Shown: positions 44,439 through 52,623 of the stretch, one piece after another | Position numbering within the stretch: the stretch's first letter is position 1 | How the letters are laid out: each line of letters starts with the position of its first letter | NCBI RefSeq assembly: GCF_009870825.1 | Contig: NZ_WTWY01000009.1 | Span: 62,001-126,000, forward strand | DNA: 64,000 bases | Reading direction: 5' to 3' | Origin: Paenibacillus sp. USDA918EY | Lineage (GTDB): Bacteria; Bacillota; Bacilli; Paenibacillales; Paenibacillaceae | Notes under the pieces: generated by a model | Told to the model about the DNA's origin: nothing | The model's input: the letters and a program-made list of their open reading frames with translations, nothing else | The model's database searches: none | Program-made: the position numbers and the translations under genes

Positions 44439-47381
44439 TCACCTCTCTTTCTCGCCTTCCGGCAGCCCGAATTCCTTCCGTTTTTTCGCAATTTCGTCGT
44501 TGACGAACCTCGTGTAATTGCGGATCGCTTCCCGCGGGTCTTCATTGGAGATGACCACGCTGCGGAAGGCGTTGTCCAGATGTCTCCCCGTGAAGTAACC
44601 GCCGGGGACTTCCGGAACGCCTTTCGCCCACTGCCACTGCTCCATGAGCGTTTTGTAATCCTTGACCTGCCAAGGCAGCTGCCCGACCGCTTCGAGATTG
44701 GCGGTGGCAAACCGGCCTGCCGGCCCGAATATGGCCTCGCTTTCCCACCCGAATTTCGCCTGCACTTTCGAACTCGTCCACCACTGCATAAATTGCCAAG
44801 CTTCGGGTTTATGCTTGCTGCTTTTCAGCATCACCGCCGCGTTGCCCGATGCCGGGACGTCGCGCCGTATGGAGCCGTCCTCCCGTTTCGTGCCGGGAAC
44901 GGGGGCGATATCCCACAGCCCCTTCAATTCGGGGGCCGTCACGCTGATCATGTTGAACCGGGTGTAATCGGCGATGCCGATCGGCATTTCCCCGCTGCGG
45001 AAGCGGTTCGTGAAATCCATTTCGATCGGCAGCTTATAGGTTGTGTACAGCTCCGACCATTCGATGAACGCTTGAACCGACGTTTCCGAATCAAGGGCGC
45101 TCGTTTGGCCGTCTTGCGAATACAGCGTGCCGTCCTTTTGGTAAAGCAGCGTGCCGTAGGTCGGATTGACGGGCAGGTTGCCGCTCTCCTGAACGTTGGA
45201 GCCGGTTTTGACGAGCACTTGGATCGGAAATCCGAACAGCAGGTTGTTTTTTTGCAGCTCCGGGATGATGGCATACACGTCGTCCCAGGTTTGAGGCACT
45301 TCAAGGTTCAATTCCTCGAGGATATCCTTGCGGTAAAACAGCACCGGGAAGTATTGTTCCACAGGCAAACCGTAAACGGCGCCGTTAAAGGTGTAAGGGA
45401 CAAAGGCGCTTTCGCTGTACTGCCGTTTCACGTCATCGAATCCCGGATATTTCGATACATCCTCGACGCCGCCGCGCAGCGCGTAATTGAGCGGCTTGTC
45501 GTTGCCGACGGAGAAAGCGACATCCGGTCCGCGGCCGGCAAGCATCGCCTGCAGCAGCACCGATTCGGTCACGACCTGGATATCGACGCCGACGCCGGTT
45601 TCCGGGGTGAAGGACTCCTCGACCATGCGCTTCAAAATTTTGGCCTGGTCAAGCCCCATCGTGATCCATACTTTGATTTTTTTTCCATCCTTGCCGTTTG
45701 ACGTGCCCAATGCGTTGTAATCGTTGATAAACGACAACGCAAAAGATCCCACTTGATGCTTCACGTTTTCCCATACGCCCGCGCCGGCGGCCGGCATGTT
45801 CCGATCCGGCGAAGCGACGACGAGGTAATCGATCGACAACGGCATGTTGTTGATCGAATAAATCCATGAACCCAGCGAGCTGACGTTCGATTTGAACGTC
45901 TCCAGCCGGCGGGCCACCGTATCGGGATGATCGGCCATCTCGCGGAGCTGATAAACGATCCGCTTCAGCGTCGCCGTCCGGTCGCCGCTGCCCCCGGCCT
46001 TTTCGATCCTTTCGGTGATCGAATCGATCAGGTCCGCCTGCCGGCGGAATACGTCCACCATCTCGGGCAGCTTGAGCTCAAGCTGGTAGTCCCGGTATTC
46101 GTCCGGCACGACGCCCGTGATCATGACGATCCGCCGGTACATGTTGTTCAGCTCCAGCACGCTGGATTCGATGGTGCGCAGGTAAAGCGACATTTCGCCC
46201 AGCGTGACGTCCATCCGGATTTGATGCTTTCCTTTCGTCAAATAAAACAGGTACGGATGTTGGCCGTCGCCGAGCTCTTTCATTTTCCAGTCCGGAGAAA
46301 AATGGAACGCGATGCTTTCCGCTTCCTTGAACGGAACGGTGCCGTCAATCAGCAATTTGCGGTACGAAGCGGCTCCCCGCTGCATGCTTTGGTTGTATTT
46401 CACGCCGATTTTATACAATCCGTCTTCAGGAACCTCGATGTCCCATGAAATCCATTGTCCCGCCTCCGACCAGTTGAACGAACCGATCGTGTTGAACCTG
46501 ATTTTGGCCATGTCATAAGGTTCGGTCGCCGGGCTGCTGCGGTCCATCATCGGGTAAAGCACGGCGCTTGATTTCAGTGCAGCGGCCTCGCCCTGGATTT
46601 TGATGAAGGCGCCGGGCGCTTCCTTGTATCCCTTTGCCTTGTAGCTCCGCGACACTTCCTCATAAGACGGAACCTCAGGCAGCTGATACAGCTTGATATA
46701 ATCGATCATCATCGGCTCCTTTTCGGAGACGAGGGTAATGACGTGTTTTCCTTTCGAAAAATAAAACGAATACGGCTCCCCATGCCGCCCGTCCGCGCTT
46801 TGAATGCTGACCTCCTGCCACATCGGCACTTCCGTCTGCTTGGTATAGATGTCGTTGCCTTTTTCGTCCTGCACGGTATCGCCTTCGTTTGTCCACAGCC
46901 GGTGAAACACCAAATTTCGGGCTTCCGCAAAAGGCAGCTTCCCGTCGATCATGAGCTCCCGGTCCATGTCCGATCCTTTTCCCGGCATCGAACGGTAACG
47001 CAGCGCCATATGGTACAAACCTTCCTCGGGAACCTCCACCGTCCATGAAACCGTCCCCGATTCGCCGGTTTGAACGACCTTTCCGTCGGCGCCTTCAACG
47101 CCCCCGATCACCGCCACGTCCATCCCATCCGTCCCTGTGAAGGCATCTCCCCGGACGATCAGCTCGCGCTGCGGCCGTGCGGCGCTTTCGTATTGACGGA
47201 TGTAATGGTCGTAGCTGTCCTTGCCCGTTGATCCAAGCTCAAGCTTCGCAAGCGAATCGGCGGCCGCGGCCGCCTCCTTCGCAGCCTGAAGCGGGGTAAA
47301 CGGCAGCGGCTGCGGAAACAAGCTGCATATTCCAACGAATAATGCGATCAGCGCCATTCGGCGGTTCAACTTCCGCGTCAT
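44439..47381 (-). CDS. Large extracellular solute-binding protein with N-terminal carbohydrate-binding-like modules
   Basis: A 980-residue exported protein. A signal peptide (MALIALFVGICSLFPQPLPF) precedes two related beta-rich modules at roughly residues 60-215 and 240-400. Both contain W-x-(V/I)-E-V-P-E-(D/E)-G-L-Y and a later YYLTKGKHQI-type strand (GKHVITLVSEKEPM; GKHQIRMDVTLGEM), like CBM6/35-type folds. From about residue 520 it is a family 1 sugar-binding protein (KIKVWITMGLDQAKIL; GRGPDVAFSVGND; WQFMQWWTSSKVQAKFG). ATG 47381 follows GGAGGGG. Normal binding proteins have 400-550 residues, so this is a fusion. There is no lipobox. Confidence 0.85.
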   Translation of the reverse strand: MTRKLNRRMALIALFVGICSLFPQPLPFTPLQAAKEAAAAADSLAKLELGSTGKDSYDHYIRQYESAARPQRELIVRGDAFTGTDGMDVAVIGGVEGADGKVVQTGESGTVSWTVEVPEEGLYHMALRYRSMPGKGSDMDRELMIDGKLPFAEARNLVFHRLWTNEGDTVQDEKGNDIYTKQTEVPMWQEVSIQSADGRHGEPYSFYFSKGKHVITLVSEKEPMMIDYIKLYQLPEVPSYEEVSRSYKAKGYKEAPGAFIKIQGEAAALKSSAVLYPMMDRSSPATEPYDMAKIRFNTIGSFNWSEAGQWISWDIEVPEDGLYKIGVKYNQSMQRGAASYRKLLIDGTVPFKEAESIAFHFSPDWKMKELGDGQHPYLFYLTKGKHQIRMDVTLGEMSLYLRTIESSVLELNNMYRRIVMITGVVPDEYRDYQLELKLPEMVDVFRRQADLIDSITERIEKAGGSGDRTATLKRIVYQLREMADHPDTVARRLETFKSNVSSLGSWIYSINNMPLSIDYLVVASPDRNMPAAGAGVWENVKHQVGSFALSFINDYNALGTSNGKDGKKIKVWITMGLDQAKILKRMVEESFTPETGVGVDIQVVTESVLLQAMLAGRGPDVAFSVGNDKPLNYALRGGVEDVSKYPGFDDVKRQYSESAFVPYTFNGAVYGLPVEQYFPVLFYRKDILEELNLEVPQTWDDVYAIIPELQKNNLLFGFPIQVLVKTGSNVQESGNLPVNPTYGTLLYQKDGTLYSQDGQTSALDSETSVQAFIEWSELYTTYKLPIEMDFTNRFRSGEMPIGIADYTRFNMISVTAPELKGLWDIAPVPGTKREDGSIRRDVPASGNAAVMLKSSKHKPEAWQFMQWWTSSKVQAKFGWESEAIFGPAGRFATANLEAVGQLPWQVKDYKTLMEQWQWAKGVPEVPGGYFTGRHLDNAFRSVVISNEDPREAIRNYTRFVNDEIAKKRKEFGLPEGEKER

Positions 47382-47406
47382 CGGTGCATCCCCTCCATAT
47401 GTAATC

Positions 47407-47436
47407 CAGCACCCCGATGAAGCCATCGGAGTGCTG
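47407..47436 (-). other. Intercistronic hairpin without T run
   Basis: On the minus strand CAGCAC.CCGATG pairs with CATCGG.GTGCTG around a three-base loop between the two binding-protein genes. No T tract follows, so it is more likely an mRNA-stabilising or processing element than a terminator. Confidence 0.6.
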
Positions 47437-47454
47437 AAGCAAAGAAACTGTCGC

Positions 47455-48810
47455 CTATTTTTTGGTCGTGACGTCGATGGCCCCTTGCGCCATCGGCTTG
47501 ATCCGCTGAACGGCCTGGGATGGCGACTCCTTGCCGTTCGCGATGTTTTTGAACGCTTCTTCAAGCACGTCCGGCAAACCGACGTAAGCCTGGTAATTGA
47601 TCAGCTTGTACGGACTGTCGAACATTTTTTTCATCGTGTCGAGCGACTCCTTGTTTTTCATGTTCGGCTCCTCTTTTTGCAGCTGGATCTGCTTTCCTTT
47701 TTCGACGTCAAACTCATACAACTCGCTCCATGCGGCCAGCACGGCTTTCGGATTTTCGACGCCCTGCGGAATGAACCACAGGTTCATTTTGTCGTACGGG
47801 GTAACGTATTCCTTAGCTTTTGGCCCTTTCGGGAAAAACACGTACCCGATGTCGTTCGGCTTGTCTTTGACGTAACCGAGGTTATCCCAGCGATAGCCGT
47901 TGACGAATGCCGTTTTTCCGCTGCCAAAGTCGGCCCCGTCCGTGCGGCCCACGACTTTGTGGACGTTGTACAGGTCGTTGAAAAACTGCAGCGCCTCCAT
48001 CGCATTCGGCTCTTCCAGCACGAATTTGTTCGTCGCCTCGTCTTCGATTTGGCCCTCATTGGTGTAGATCAGCACGGATGCAAGCAGCGACTCGCTGTCG
48101 AAGTACAGCGGAACCTTCCCGCTAGCTTTGACCTGCTTCAGCATGTCGAGGAATTTATCCCACGTCCATTCCCCTTTTTCCTGAAGCTCGTACGGATCCG
48201 GCAGCCCTAACTTCTGCAGCAGCGTTTTGTCGTAAAACAAACCGTGGCTTTCCGTGTAAGGCAGCGTGACGCCATATTGCTTGCCCTGGTATTTGCCGTT
48301 ACCGATAGTCACCGGATTTTTGCCGAAGGCTGGATTGTCTAAGTCGATGACGCCGTCCAGCGGCTGCACGTACCCTTCGATGACCAGCTTCGGAAACGCC
48401 TCGCGGATCGGAATCATGACGATGTCGGCAAAAGGTTCGCCCGCCACGGAGGACGTGATGAGACGCGCCGTCGTGTCCTCCACCGTCACGTATTCGATTT
48501 TGGTGTTGTATTTTTCTTCGACCTTCTTCTGTTTCGCCTTTTCCTCGTCGTTCAAGTACGCGTCCATCCCCCACCATTGTCCGATGCGCAGCGGCTTGCC
48601 GCCGAAATCGAGCTTTTCTTCCGCTTCCTTCGGCGGCTGCTCCTCCTTCGTTTCCGGGGTCGCGGCGGTTTGGCTTTCGTTTCCGGATGCATTTTCGGCC
48701 GGTTTGGCGCCTTCTCCCGTCGTTTCCGTCGCCCCTTTGCCGGAACAGCCGACCATCGACAGCATCACCGCAAAAATAAAGGCCATGGACCATGCTTTCA
48801 TCGTCTTCAA
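47455..48810 (-). CDS. ABC sugar-binding lipoprotein
   Basis: A 451-residue family 1 extracellular solute-binding protein. The signal peptide ends in the lipobox LSMVGC, giving a lipid-anchored Cys, followed by a Ser/Thr/Glu-rich linker (to about residue 70). The mature part has IGQWWGMDAYLNDEEK and FADIVMIPIREAFPKL. TTG 48810 is the better start because AGGGGGGA lies just upstream; ATG 48801 is an alternative. It is the first long gene of the operon and is followed by a stabilising-type hairpin, so it is likely the most highly expressed component. Confidence 0.92.
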   Translation of the reverse strand: MKTMKAWSMAFIFAVMLSMVGCSGKGATETTGEGAKPAENASGNESQTAATPETKEEQPPKEAEEKLDFGGKPLRIGQWWGMDAYLNDEEKAKQKKVEEKYNTKIEYVTVEDTTARLITSSVAGEPFADIVMIPIREAFPKLVIEGYVQPLDGVIDLDNPAFGKNPVTIGNGKYQGKQYGVTLPYTESHGLFYDKTLLQKLGLPDPYELQEKGEWTWDKFLDMLKQVKASGKVPLYFDSESLLASVLIYTNEGQIEDEATNKFVLEEPNAMEALQFFNDLYNVHKVVGRTDGADFGSGKTAFVNGYRWDNLGYVKDKPNDIGYVFFPKGPKAKEYVTPYDKMNLWFIPQGVENPKAVLAAWSELYEFDVEKGKQIQLQKEEPNMKNKESLDTMKKMFDSPYKLINYQAYVGLPDVLEEAFKNIANGKESPSQAVQRIKPMAQGAIDVTTKK

Positions 48811-48830
48811 GCGATTCCCCCCTAAAATGT

Positions 48831-48905
48831 TCAATGTAAATGATCAAACGCTAATTCGGGCGTTAACCGGGAAGCCCCTTTTTCTTCTCCGCTTTTCGGC
48901 TTCAT
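48831..48905 (-). CDS. Possible 24-residue leader ORF
   Basis: A short frame (MKPKSGEEKGASRLTPELAF...) starts at ATG 48905, with CAGGAGAG just upstream, and ends 21 bases before the start of the binding lipoprotein. It is hydrophilic and has no recognisable family. It could be a translated leader affecting the downstream gene, or chance. A second AAAGGAGG lies slightly farther upstream. Confidence 0.3.
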   Translation of the reverse strand: MKPKSGEEKGASRLTPELAFDHLH

Positions 48906-48955
48906 CCGCTCTCCTGACAGGTCCTCCTTTCAAAAAAAATGACGTCACGGCCAAT

Positions 48956-48969
48956 TGTAATCGCTTTCA
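48956..48969 (-). promoter_or_regulatory. CcpA cre site upstream of the sugar ABC operon
   Basis: TGAAAGCGATTACA on the minus strand (TGTAATCGCTTTCA on plus) fits the cre consensus at every position. It overlaps TACAAT, a candidate -10 for the operon. The rest of the 435-base region between the operon and the response regulator gene shows no further gene or clear element. Confidence 0.7.
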
Positions 48970-49270
48970 AATCTGCCGAACGGGAAGCTTGCTTTCAGCT
49001 CCCTGCAAAGGCCAAGCGACACCGCCCTCTCCGACAACGTCTGCGCTCTGTTCATGCACATCATTAAAGCCTTCCTCCCCAATATAACTTGAAAGCATCC
49101 ACCCTTGTATTCATCCAAAAAAGGCATTCCCGTACATACGCATTCGAGCTTCTGGCGCCCTGCCCCGCAAAACATCTAATTATCGTCCATGCCGAACCTA
49201 AGATTTGTCCATACCCAAACCGGATCGGACCGGCGTAACCCGGCAGACGTCCCCTCCCCCTCGGTGCGGG

Positions 49271-50683
49271 TCACGCAAACTGCTCCCGGAACTGGGTCGG
49301 CGTGCGGCCGGTCACTTTTTTGAACATTCTCGTGAAATAAAAATAATCCTGGTACCCCGCCTTTTCCGCGATTTCGCTTACCAAATCCTCCGTTTGCTCC
49401 AGCAGCTCGCAAGCGTAGGTTATTCGCAACCTCGTAATATAGGACGTGAACGTTTCGCCGGTTTCCTTTTTGAACAGCTGGCTGATGTAATTCGGATGGA
49501 TGTAATATTTTTGCGTCAGCGTTTGGATCGAAATGGCGCTGCGGTAGTTTTCATGCACATACTGCAGCATCGTTTTGAAGGTTTCGTTGCCGGTTTCCTT
49601 CGGGCCGTATCCCGGATTTTTGCCGATCCCCTTCATGACCGCCATGTTTACGTAATCGATCATATCGGATCCGCTTGGAAAGATATCCATAAGCTGCTCG
49701 TAGCTGAGGAGCATGCCGTCGTTTTCGTCCCCATGGACACTGTACAAAAACGTAAACGCTGCGTTGTACAGGTGCAAAGCGTCTTTGACCGTTACACGCG
49801 CCCCGCGGAAAAGCGCCTTGATTTCGTCGGAACAGCGGAGCAGCGCCGGCACGTCTTTGCTGCCGATGGCCGCGCCGAGTTTGCGGATGCAGTCCTTGAT
49901 TTCCCCTTTGCCATCTTCCCGGTGCTTGAATATGCCCGGCTTGCCCGTCATGAAATATTGATTGGACAGCACATAAGCCGTTTCGATCGCCCGTTTCAGC
50001 ATGCCGGCATCGCCGCATGGGTAGCTGATGCCGGCTCCCTTGAAGCCAGGCTGCGTCTGCAGAATACGGGCAGCCGTTTCCAATTGATCGTAATCCATGA
50101 GGCGCAGCGTTTTTGATCTGCCGATTTTCACGCTGAGCCCTTGTCCGGCCTCCGGCTCCGTTCCGTCTTCAAAGGCCGCCACCAGCGCGCCGATCGCAGG
50201 CCCCGGCTGAAGGCCCCATTTCATGAGCTCGGCTTGCAAGCTGTCCGAACCGGCTTCGTTTCGTTCGGTCAGAAGATGTAAAAGACGCGATTCGGAATGA
50301 AAACGTTCTGCGTCGAGCGCTTTTTTCAACTTGCCGAGAACGCCGGCAATTTCCTGCTCGTCGTAAGGTTTCAGGCAGTAGGCCGAAGCGCCGAAATTAA
50401 GCGCCCGCTGGGCATACGCAAATTCCGCATAACCGCTGATCACCACGAATTTCGGCGGCGAAGGCAGCTCGCTTCCTTTTTTGATCAGCTCGAGCCCCGT
50501 CATCCCCGGCATCCGGATATCGGTAAACACGACCTCCGGCCGTGTGCTTTCCATGTTTTGAAGCGCTTCCAATCCGTTGTGCGCCGCGCCGGCCACCTCA
50601 AAACCAAGGCTTCCCCAATCCACGCACGCCTTCAGGCTTTCCACGACCCAGCTTTCGTCATCGACGATCAATACTTTGTACAT
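49271..50683 (-). CDS. YesN-like response regulator with AraC-type DNA-binding domain
   Basis: A 470-residue regulator. The receiver domain begins MYKVLIVDDESWVVESL, with phospho-acceptor Asp in VFTDIRMPGMTG and Lys in CLKPYDEQEIAG. A middle region of about 240 residues is variable. The C-terminal AraC domain (HPNYISQLFKKETGETF; AGYQDYFYFTRMFKKVTGRTP) binds DNA. ATG 50683 follows AAGGAGG at good distance; the ATG two codons earlier is too close. It overlaps the kinase gene by 26 bases and lies just upstream of the sugar ABC operon in the same orientation, which it probably activates. Confidence 0.93.
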   Translation of the reverse strand: MYKVLIVDDESWVVESLKACVDWGSLGFEVAGAAHNGLEALQNMESTRPEVVFTDIRMPGMTGLELIKKGSELPSPPKFVVISGYAEFAYAQRALNFGASAYCLKPYDEQEIAGVLGKLKKALDAERFHSESRLLHLLTERNEAGSDSLQAELMKWGLQPGPAIGALVAAFEDGTEPEAGQGLSVKIGRSKTLRLMDYDQLETAARILQTQPGFKGAGISYPCGDAGMLKRAIETAYVLSNQYFMTGKPGIFKHREDGKGEIKDCIRKLGAAIGSKDVPALLRCSDEIKALFRGARVTVKDALHLYNAAFTFLYSVHGDENDGMLLSYEQLMDIFPSGSDMIDYVNMAVMKGIGKNPGYGPKETGNETFKTMLQYVHENYRSAISIQTLTQKYYIHPNYISQLFKKETGETFTSYITRLRITYACELLEQTEDLVSEIAEKAGYQDYFYFTRMFKKVTGRTPTQFREQFA

Positions 50684-52472
50684 GAACATTCCTCCTTGCC
50701 GGCATCGATAAACGTATTTTTGTCCCTTTCCCCAGCGCGCTCTCGACTTCAAGCCCGTATTCCTCGCCGTACGTCAGCTTGATCCGGTTATTGACGTTGG
50801 CGAGTCCGATGCTCGATACCCGCGGCTCGCCGCGGCTTCCGATATCCCGTTCCTGCCGGTGCAGCGCATCGCGCACCTGCGCAAGCCGCTCCTGCTCCAT
50901 GCCCAAGCCGTCGTCTTCGACGGTGAGAACAAGCTCGCGATCGTCACGGACGTTCCCCCGGATCGTTAAAGTTCCCGGGTGCTCCTTCAGCTCCAGTCCG
51001 TGGAACACCGCATTTTCGACGATCGGCTGCAGAATCATTTTCGGGATTAGGCACTGCATCGCTTCGTCCTGCAGCTCGTATTGCACGTGAAACCGTCCGC
51101 CGAAACGGATTTGCTGGATCTGCATGTACGAGTCGACGATCCCCATCTCCGTTTCCAGCGTCACCACGTTTTCCCCTTTAATGCTATAGCGGAATATTTG
51201 CCCCAGCGATTTGGCGATGTCGCGGATTTCGTGCACCCCCCGGACCGCTGCCATCCCTTTGACCATTTCAAGCGTATTGTACAAAAAATGCGGGTTGATC
51301 TGGCTGCGCAAAAACGTCAGCTCCGATTTTTTGTTTTCCAGCTCGGCTTCGTACAGCATCGCATTCGTTTCCAGCAATTGATGCGTCAAATGGTCGACCT
51401 TGTCCAGCATGCTGTTCAGACCGGTCGACATGACCGTAATTTCGGCGTATCCCTGCAGGGAAATCCGGGTTTTCAGCTTGTCCAAATCTCCCCGCCTGAT
51501 GTTGTTCATAAAGGACATCAGTTTTTTAAGCGGCAGCAGGATGTTGTTTGTGACGAGCCTGAACAGCAGCAGCATCGCGATCCCCCCGGCAAAACACACG
51601 ATCAGCTCCAATCTGCGGATTTTGGCGATGTCGGAAAAAAGCTCGGAGACGGGGATGATGCTGACGATCATGCTGCTTACCTCAGGCAGCTCCTCTTTCT
51701 GAACGACATAGGTCCTTCCGTTCAATTTCACGTTGATCGGCTTCGAAGCGGCCGGATGGTCCGCAATGATGCCGTTCAGCTCGCTGCCGATTTCCATCGG
51801 GTCGCCGCTCGACATGATTTTGTTGTCGCCGTCGACCAAATAAACGAGCGTGGCCGACTCGCTTGATACGACGCCGGCCTGGCCGATCAGCGCTTTCGGA
51901 TCGATGACGAAAAACAGCGTGCCGATGACGGAGTTGAACCGCTCGCCGGACTGCAGCGATTTCATTTTCATGCCGACCAAAAGGACGTTGCGGGAAGGGT
52001 ATAAATCCCCGAAATCCTTCAGCCCGAAATAACGGACGGAATCTTCCGGCGCAATCGAACCGGCATAATAGGAAGCCGCCTTGTTGCCCCCGAACAGGTC
52101 GTACCAGCGCCCGTTTTCTCCCAGCACGACGATGTCGAGGATCCCTTCCTTCAAGGTGCCCATGTTGATCAGCAGGCTGTGGATCTTTTTCGAATACACG
52201 TAGGCTTCGGCGGCGTTCGGTTCGATCAGAAACTTTTGCACGTCCTGGTTGTAGGCGACGTTTGTCATCAACCGGTCGATGACGTCTTTGTTCGAATGCA
52301 CCGTCTCTTTGATCTGCGCTTCGAGGTCCCTCGTATACCTTTCGTTGTTGTCGCGGATGATCCCGGACATTTCAACATACGTCGCCGCGATGATCGTCAA
52401 CATAACGGCCGCGATCGAAGCGGCGATAAACGAAAGCTGCGAACGAATCGATAATTTGCGGTAAAAGGACAC
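50658..52472 (-). CDS. YesM-like sensor histidine kinase
   Basis: A 604-residue membrane kinase. It has two helices (near residues 15-37 and 288-308) flanking an extracellular sensing part, a HAMP domain, a His_kinase domain with the phospho-site in RSQINPHFLYNTLEM, and a HATPase domain (MILQPIVENAVFHGLE; GLGMEQERL; GIGLANVNNRI-type end). These kinases sense polysaccharide breakdown products with the help of binding proteins. GTG 52472 suits the GGGGGA site; a TTG two codons earlier is too close. Confidence 0.93.
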   Translation of the reverse strand: MSFYRKLSIRSQLSFIAASIAAVMLTIIAATYVEMSGIIRDNNERYTRDLEAQIKETVHSNKDVIDRLMTNVAYNQDVQKFLIEPNAAEAYVYSKKIHSLLINMGTLKEGILDIVVLGENGRWYDLFGGNKAASYYAGSIAPEDSVRYFGLKDFGDLYPSRNVLLVGMKMKSLQSGERFNSVIGTLFFVIDPKALIGQAGVVSSESATLVYLVDGDNKIMSSGDPMEIGSELNGIIADHPAASKPINVKLNGRTYVVQKEELPEVSSMIVSIIPVSELFSDIAKIRRLELIVCFAGGIAMLLLFRLVTNNILLPLKKLMSFMNNIRRGDLDKLKTRISLQGYAEITVMSTGLNSMLDKVDHLTHQLLETNAMLYEAELENKKSELTFLRSQINPHFLYNTLEMVKGMAAVRGVHEIRDIAKSLGQIFRYSIKGENVVTLETEMGIVDSYMQIQQIRFGGRFHVQYELQDEAMQCLIPKMILQPIVENAVFHGLELKEHPGTLTIRGNVRDDRELVLTVEDDGLGMEQERLAQVRDALHRQERDIGSRGEPRVSSIGLANVNNRIKLTYGEEYGLEVESALGKGTKIRLSMPARRNVHVQSIDRR

Positions 52473-52511
52473 GGCCAATCCCCCGTTAATTTCGGATAAT
52501 ATGGATGATTA

Positions 52512-52526
52512 TTACGAACATCGTAA
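52512..52526. promoter_or_regulatory. Perfect palindrome in the kinase/binding-protein divergent region
   Basis: TTACGA ACA TCGTAA is a 15-base inverted repeat with perfect 6-base arms, between the YesM-like kinase gene and the divergent solute-binding gene. It has the size of an operator; the binding protein is unknown. Confidence 0.4.
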
Positions 52527-52623
52527 CATAGTTTGGAAATCTGCGGCAGAAATCTCTTTACGCGCCTACCTTTTTCCCTTACCATCTTTTAGAAAGGGAC
52601 TTCTTGAAAAGGAGTGGATCGTT

